Notes under the pieces: model-generated
Seen by the model: only the letters and a program-made list of their open reading frames with translations
Databases searched by the model: none
What the model was told of the DNA's origin: nothing
NCBI GenBank assembly: GCA_036260075.1
Contig: DATAAM010000199.1
Coordinates: 1-9,870, forward strand
Length of the DNA stretch: 9,870 nucleotides
Reading direction: 5' to 3'
DNA from: DATAAM01 sp036260075
GTDB taxonomy: Bacteria; Actinomycetota; Acidimicrobiia; Acidimicrobiales; JAHWLA01
Shown here: one piece after another, positions 5,941-9,870 of the stretch
How the letters are laid out: every line of letters begins with the position of its first letter
Numbering within the stretch: the first letter of the stretch is position 1
Made by a program: the position numbers and the translations under genes

Positions 5941-5954
5941 TTAGGCGCGCCTAA
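5941..5954 (+). promoter_or_regulatory. DtxR-type operator in the divergent intergenic region
   Basis: TTAGGCGCGCCTAA is a perfect 14-bp palindrome in the 41-bp gap between the repressor gene and the GT-C gene. Its arms are identical to those of the 782-795 site and resemble DtxR/IdeR box ends. It lies behind the repressor's -10 box and overlaps the GT-C gene's -10 box by three bases, so one bound dimer could repress both genes. Confidence 0.7.
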
Positions 5955-5957
5955 GAT
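5952..5957 (+). promoter_or_regulatory. -10 box of the leaderless GT-C gene
   Basis: TAAGAT fits TANNNT and is followed by 6 bases and then GTG 5964, with no Shine-Dalgarno. It overlaps the right arm of the operator at 5941-5954. I see no convincing -35. Confidence 0.5.
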
Positions 5958-5963
5958 CGGCCG

Positions 5964-7310
5964 GTGCAGCGCCGGCTCGCCGTCATCGTGTTCCTCGTCG
6001 TCGCCCTCGCCGGGCAGCTGGCCGTGGGCATGCGGGCGTCCACCACGGCGTCGACAACCGGCGACGAGCCGTTCTACCTCCTCACCGCCCAGTCGCTGAA
6101 GACCGACGGCGACCTCGACCTGCGCGACGAGTACCGCAACCGCGAGTACCGCCGGTTCTGGGACGGCCGCGTCGAGCTGTGGAAGCAGATGACGCCGGCC
6201 CCCGACGGCCGCCTCCTCGCCCCCCACGACCCCGGCCTGCCGCTGCTGGTCCTTCCCGCCTACGCGGCGGGCGGGCTGCGGGGCGTGCAGCGCTTCCTCG
6301 TGCTGCTGTGGGCGGCGGCCATGGCGGTGGGTGCCCTCCTCGCCCTCCGGGCGGGCGCCCCTCCGTGGGCCGCCACGCTCGCCGCCGTCGCCGTGGGCGC
6401 GGGCACGCCGGGGGTGGTGTACGCCTCGCAGGTCTACCCGGAGGGCACCGCCGCCTTCCTGGTCGGCCTCGCCCTCCTCCTGGCCACGGGCGAACGGGCT
6501 CGCCCGTTCGCCTTGGCCGCCGTGCTCGTGGCGCTCGCCTGGCTCGGCGTGAAGTACGTGCCGCTGGGCGCCCTCGCCGCGCTCGTGCACGCTCGCCGCC
6601 ACGGCGTCGACAAGCGGGCCTTGGCCGTGCTCGCCGTGGCCGGCGCGCACTACCTGTGGTGGCACCTCGACACCTTCGGCGGGCTCACGCCCTACTCCAC
6701 CAACGTGGTGTGGTCGGGGGAGGGCGACTCGTCGATCCTGGCCGACCACGTCGACTGGAGCGGCCGCAGCTACCGCCTGTACGGCCTGTTCCTCGACGCC
6801 CGCTTCGGGCTGTTCCGCTGGCTCCCGATCGCCGTGCTCGCTCTGTGGGGCCTGCGCCGGCTCCACGCGGGCGTCGTCGCGATCTGCGTCCTCATGGGCA
6901 CGTTCGTCTCGATCACGATGATGGGCTGGTGGTTCCCGGGGCGGATGCTGATCGCAGGCTTCGCCTCGCTCGTCGTGCTCGTGGCGCTGGGCGCCGCCCG
7001 CCTGCCTCGCCCCGCCGTCGCCCTGGGCGCCTGGTCGCTCGCCGTCGCCGTGGCCCTCGTGGTCGCCGCCCGCACAGGCGACGTCCGGCTGGCCGTCGAC
7101 CCCTTCGCACTGGGCTTCCCGCTCGCCCCCGCGGCCCTCTTTCCCGACTTCCGAACCTTCGGCGCCCGCCAGATCGCCCTGTCCTCGATCTGGGCGGCGG
7201 CGCTTACGATGCTCCTGTGGCGAAGCTCCTTCTCCTCGACGGCAACTCGTTGGCGTACCGAGCGTTCTTCGCCCTTCCGACCGACATGGCGACTGCATCG
7301 GGCCAGGTGA
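5964..7310 (+). CDS. GT-C-type polytopic membrane glycosyltransferase
   Basis: This is a 448-residue integral membrane protein. The first helix (about 5-22) leads to an extracytoplasmic loop with TGDEPFYLLTAQSLKTDGDL (D34, E35), the acidic motif of PMT/ArnT-like GT-C enzymes, and then LLAPHDPGLPLLVLPAYAAGG, also typical of this group. Many hydrophobic helices follow to about residue 400. GT-C enzymes move a sugar from a polyprenyl-phosphate carrier to an acceptor on the outer face of the membrane; acceptor and sugar are unknown here. GTG 5964 is chosen because it gives the N-terminal helix and lies 6 nt after a -10 box. The last 30 residues (419-448, Arg/Ser-rich) lie over the polA start in another frame and look like read-through without membrane character. 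The gene is divergent from the repressor and shares its operator. The donor could be made by the GT2 domain at 1279-3444 (inference). Confidence 0.78.
   Translation: MQRRLAVIVFLVVALAGQLAVGMRASTTASTTGDEPFYLLTAQSLKTDGDLDLRDEYRNREYRRFWDGRVELWKQMTPAPDGRLLAPHDPGLPLLVLPAYAAGGLRGVQRFLVLLWAAAMAVGALLALRAGAPPWAATLAAVAVGAGTPGVVYASQVYPEGTAAFLVGLALLLATGERARPFALAAVLVALAWLGVKYVPLGALAALVHARRHGVDKRALAVLAVAGAHYLWWHLDTFGGLTPYSTNVVWSGEGDSSILADHVDWSGRSYRLYGLFLDARFGLFRWLPIAVLALWGLRRLHAGVVAICVLMGTFVSITMMGWWFPGRMLIAGFASLVVLVALGAARLPRPAVALGAWSLAVAVALVVAARTGDVRLAVDPFALGFPLAPAALFPDFRTFGARQIALSSIWAAALTMLLWRSSFSSTATRWRTERSSPFRPTWRLHRAR
6489..6512 (+). repeat. 11-bp perfect inverted repeat inside the GT-C gene
   Basis: GGCGAACGGGC at 6489-6499 is exactly complementary to GCCCGTTCGCC at 6502-6512, separated by TC. 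It encodes part of a short charged loop (GERARPFA) between membrane helices. A palindrome this long can arise by chance in GC-rich coding DNA; no function is assigned. Confidence 0.5.
7205..7216 (+). promoter_or_regulatory. -10 box of leaderless polA
   Basis: TACGAT at 7205-7210 fits TANNNT and is followed by GCTCCT and then GTG 7217, with no Shine-Dalgarno. The box lies inside the end of the upstream GT-C gene, so polA can be transcribed from its own promoter. No clear -35 is seen. Confidence 0.5.
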
Positions 7311-9835
7311 CCAACGCCGTCTTCGGCTTCACCTCCATGCTCGTCAACCTCCTGAAGGACCACCGGCCCGACGGCATCGCCGTGGCCTTCGACCGACCGG
7401 AGCCCACGTTCCGCCACGAGATCGTGGCCGAGTACAAGGCGGGCCGGGCCGAGGCGCCCGACATCCTCCGCCAGCAGATGGGCCTGGTCCGCCAGGTGGT
7501 GGAGGCGCTGCGCATCCCCCTGCTGGAGATCGCGGGCTACGAGGCCGACGACGTGATCGCCACGCTGGCCACCCAGGCCCGCGATCGGGGTGACGACGTG
7601 ATCGTCGTCACCGGTGACCGCGACACCTACCAACTTGTCGAGGACCCGCACGTCAAGGTGCTGTACAACCGCCGGGGCGTCAGCGACTACGCCCTGTACG
7701 ACGAGGCGGGCATCAAGGAGCGCACCGGGGTGACGCCCGAGCAGTACCCCGTCTACGCCGCGCTGCGGGGCGACCCGTCCGACAACCTGCCGGGCGTCCC
7801 GGGCGTGGGTGAGAAGACGGCGGCCAAGCTGGTCAACGAGTACGGCGACCTCGACGGCATCTTCGCCAACCTCGACAAGCTCACGCCGAAGCTGCGGGAG
7901 AACCTGGCCGCCGCCGAGGAGCAGGTGCGCATCAACGCCAAGGCCACGCCGCTCATCCGCGACGTCCCCATCGAGTGCGACGTCGCCGACCTCAAGATGG
8001 GCGGCTGGGACCGCGAGGAGGTGCGAAACCTCTTCAACTTCCTGGAGTTCCGCACGCTGTGGGACCGCCTGCTCGAAGCGGTCGGAACCGACGGCGACGC
8101 GGGCGCCACCGCCGTCGAGGCCGCGTTCGAGCCCTTCGAGGTCGACGTGCTCCGATGGCCCGCCGACCTGCCCGACGGCCCGTTGGGGGTGGCGGCCTCC
8201 TGGGAGGGCATCGAGGGCCGCTCCCCGCTCATCGGCGTGGCGCTGTCCGACGGGGCCACCGCCGTGTGGATCCCCGCCGACTCCCTCACCGCCGACGTGT
8301 TCGACCGACCGGTGCACGCCCACAACGCCAAGGAGCTCATGCGCAGCCTTCGCCCCCGGGGCATCGACCTGCGCACCCTCGACGTCGACACCGCCATCGC
8401 CGCCTACCTCGTCGACCCAGCGGAGACGCAGTATCTGCTCGACGCGCTGTGCGAGCGCTACGCCCGGCTGGAGATCCGCTCGCCCGACGCGCCTCCGCCC
8501 GGGCAGCTCGACCTCGACGGCACCGCCGTCGACCCGGCCGAGGAGGCGGGCCGCCGGGCCGCTGCCGTCGCTCGCCTCGTGCCGCCCCTCGTCGCCGCCC
8601 TCGAGGCACGCGGCCTGCGCTCGCTCTACGACGACATCGAGCGCCCGCTGGTGCGGGTGCTGGCCAAGATGGAGGAGGTCGGCGTGCGGGTCGACGCCGA
8701 CTACCTGCGGGGCCTGCTCGCCAAGCTCACCGAGGAGGCCGAGGCGCTCGACACCGAGATCCAGGAGCTGGCCGGGCACCCCTTCGTGGTGAACTCCACC
8801 AAGCAGCTGCGCACGGTGCTGTTCGACGAGCTCGGCCTGCAACCCCAGAAGAAGACGAAGACCGGCTTCTCCACCGACGCCGCCTCGCTGGAGAAGCTGG
8901 TGGGCCAGCACCCGATCGTGGAGAAGCTGTTGCGCTACCGCGAGGTCGAGAAGCTGCGCTCCACCTACGGCGAGGGCCTGCCGGCCGAGGTGGCCGACGA
9001 CGGGCGCATCCACGCCACCTTCCAGCAGACGGTGGCCCGCACCGGTCGCCTCTCGTCCGACCGGCCCAACCTGCACAACATCCCGATCCGCACCGAGGAG
9101 GGTCGCCAGTTCCGCCGGGCCTTCGTGCCCGAGGACGGATGGGAGCTGCTGGTGGCCGACTACAACCAGATCGAGCTGCGCGTGATCGCGCACCTGGCCC
9201 AGGACCCCGGGCTGGTGGAGGCGTTCACCTCGCGCAGCGACATCCACAGCGCCACCGCCGCCCGCATCTTCGGCTGCCCGCCCGACGAGGTCACGGTCGC
9301 CCAACGGTCGAAGGCCAAGATGGTCTCCTACGGCCTGGCCTACGGCATGGAGTCGTACGGCCTGGCCCAGCGCCTGGGCATCCCGGTGGACGAGGCGGCC
9401 GAGATCCTCCGGGCCTACTTCGAGGCCTTCCCCAAGGTGCGCGAGTACATGGACCGCACCGTGGCCGAGGCCCGCAAGAAGGGCTACACGGAGACCCTGT
9501 TCGGTCGACGCCGCCTGATCCCGGAGCTGTCGTCGTCGAACTTCCGCATCCGCCAGGCGGGGGAGCGCCAAGCCATGAACGCGGGCATCCAGGGCCTGGC
9601 CGCCGACATCTTCAAGGTGGCCCTCGTGCGGCTCGACTCGGCCATCGAGCGCGAGGGCATGCGGTCCCGGCTGATCCTCCAGGTGCACGACGAGGTGATC
9701 GTCGAAGTGCCCCCCGAGGAGCACGACCGCGCCGCCGAGATCACCCTCGACGCCATGCGGGGTGCCTGCGACCTCAGCGTGGATCTCGAGGTGAACCTGG
9801 CGTGGGGGTCGTCGTGGGCAGACGCCAAGGGATGA
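7217..9835 (+). CDS. polA: DNA polymerase I
   Basis: This is an 872-residue DNA polymerase I for gap filling in repair and removal of Okazaki primers. The N-terminal 5' nuclease domain (about 1-290) has LLLLDGNSLAYRAF (D8), AFDRPEPTFRHE, GYEADDVIATLA, VVTGDRDTYQLV and a helix-hairpin-helix GVPGVGEKTAAKLV. The middle domain (about 300-470) occupies the 3'-5' exonuclease position, but the DTET-like motif is missing (ASWEGIEGRSPLIGVALSDG), so proofreading is probably lost, although DTAIAAYLVDP remains. The polymerase domain (about 480-872) has motif A VADYNQIELR (D648), O-helix RSKAKMVSYGLAYG (R697, K701, Y705) and motif C LQVHDEVIVEV (D825). Y705 replaces E. coli F762, as in mycobacterial PolI. 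GTG 7217 gives the standard N-terminus and sits 6 nt after a -10 box. The first 94 bp overlap the upstream reading frame. Confidence 0.97.
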   Translation: MAKLLLLDGNSLAYRAFFALPTDMATASGQVTNAVFGFTSMLVNLLKDHRPDGIAVAFDRPEPTFRHEIVAEYKAGRAEAPDILRQQMGLVRQVVEALRIPLLEIAGYEADDVIATLATQARDRGDDVIVVTGDRDTYQLVEDPHVKVLYNRRGVSDYALYDEAGIKERTGVTPEQYPVYAALRGDPSDNLPGVPGVGEKTAAKLVNEYGDLDGIFANLDKLTPKLRENLAAAEEQVRINAKATPLIRDVPIECDVADLKMGGWDREEVRNLFNFLEFRTLWDRLLEAVGTDGDAGATAVEAAFEPFEVDVLRWPADLPDGPLGVAASWEGIEGRSPLIGVALSDGATAVWIPADSLTADVFDRPVHAHNAKELMRSLRPRGIDLRTLDVDTAIAAYLVDPAETQYLLDALCERYARLEIRSPDAPPPGQLDLDGTAVDPAEEAGRRAAAVARLVPPLVAALEARGLRSLYDDIERPLVRVLAKMEEVGVRVDADYLRGLLAKLTEEAEALDTEIQELAGHPFVVNSTKQLRTVLFDELGLQPQKKTKTGFSTDAASLEKLVGQHPIVEKLLRYREVEKLRSTYGEGLPAEVADDGRIHATFQQTVARTGRLSSDRPNLHNIPIRTEEGRQFRRAFVPEDGWELLVADYNQIELRVIAHLAQDPGLVEAFTSRSDIHSATAARIFGCPPDEVTVAQRSKAKMVSYGLAYGMESYGLAQRLGIPVDEAAEILRAYFEAFPKVREYMDRTVAEARKKGYTETLFGRRRLIPELSSSNFRIRQAGERQAMNAGIQGLAADIFKVALVRLDSAIEREGMRSRLILQVHDEVIVEVPPEEHDRAAEITLDAMRGACDLSVDLEVNLAWGSSWADAKG

Positions 9836-9870
9836 CTCGACCCGGGCCAACCCCAACCCGACTCGCGTTC
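9836..9870. other. Short sequence after polA, nothing identified
   Basis: Only 35 bases follow the polA stop. I see no hairpin with a T-run and no start codon with supporting context. In M. tuberculosis rpsA follows polA, but nothing of it is visible here. Confidence 0.4.

Noticed and set aside
7589..7612. Inverted repeat with 10-bp arms (GGTGACGACG / CGTCGTCACC) in polA
   Set aside because: It falls on the conserved DDVIVVTGD segment of the 5' nuclease domain and is explained by the residues and GC-rich codons.
6770..9856. Minus-strand open frame of more than 1000 codons opposite polA
   Set aside because: It is antisense to unmistakable polA sequence, has no recognisable motifs, and its composition mirrors polA codon bias.
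1..9870. CRISPR array, tRNA, rRNA, transposase or attachment site
   Set aside because: I saw no regularly spaced direct repeats, no tRNA-like cloverleaf, no rRNA sequence and no transposase or integrase motifs.

Overview
The window is very GC-rich, densely coded bacterial DNA that looks like Actinomycetota. The evidence is a PdtaR-type receiver-ANTAR regulator near a DNA polymerase I with the actinobacterial O-helix tyrosine, a small SigE-like ECF sigma factor, an IdeR/DtxR-like repressor, many GTG starts, and several genes that look leaderless (a TANNNT -10 box 6-7 nt before the start codon, with no ribosome binding site). A deep branch such as Acidimicrobiia is my guess; nothing here proves it. 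There is no gene-free stretch longer than about 50 bases.

Layout. At 1-179 on the minus strand lies the C-terminal half of a second, diverged PdtaR receiver, cut off where the intact plus-strand pdtaR (180-764) begins. A short gap carrying a -10 box leads to a cupredoxin-like lipoprotein (779-1282) with a DtxR-type palindrome over its first codons. It is coupled through a GTGA overlap to a large fusion protein (1279-3444): membrane segments, an alkaline-phosphatase-superfamily phosphodiesterase and a dolichol-phosphate-mannose-synthase-like GT2 glycosyltransferase. This gene carries a nearly perfect 25-bp-arm hairpin read in frame as protein. It ends in a CTAG where its stop overlaps the stop of a converging minus-strand pair: an ECF sigma factor (4697-5248) coupled by another GTGA to a membrane-anchored beta-propeller protein (3441-4700). 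Upstream on the same strand is a DtxR/IdeR-family repressor (5260-5922) with a likely intrinsic terminator at its stop. It is divergent from a GT-C-type membrane glycosyltransferase (5964-7310), and a perfect TTAGGCGCGCCTAA operator sits between the two. The GT-C frame runs 94 bp into polA (7217-9835), and only 35 bases follow polA.

How the parts may work together (inference). The repressor probably controls itself, its divergent neighbour and, through the related operator at 782-795, the lipoprotein/fusion operon. The GT2 domain could make a polyprenyl-phosphate sugar that the GT-C enzyme uses outside the membrane, so envelope glycan synthesis may be linked to metal status. The sigma factor and beta-propeller protein look like a cell-surface signalling pair. 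pdtaR and polA are also near neighbours in Mycobacterium tuberculosis, so the genes between them are probably an accessory insertion in a conserved neighbourhood.
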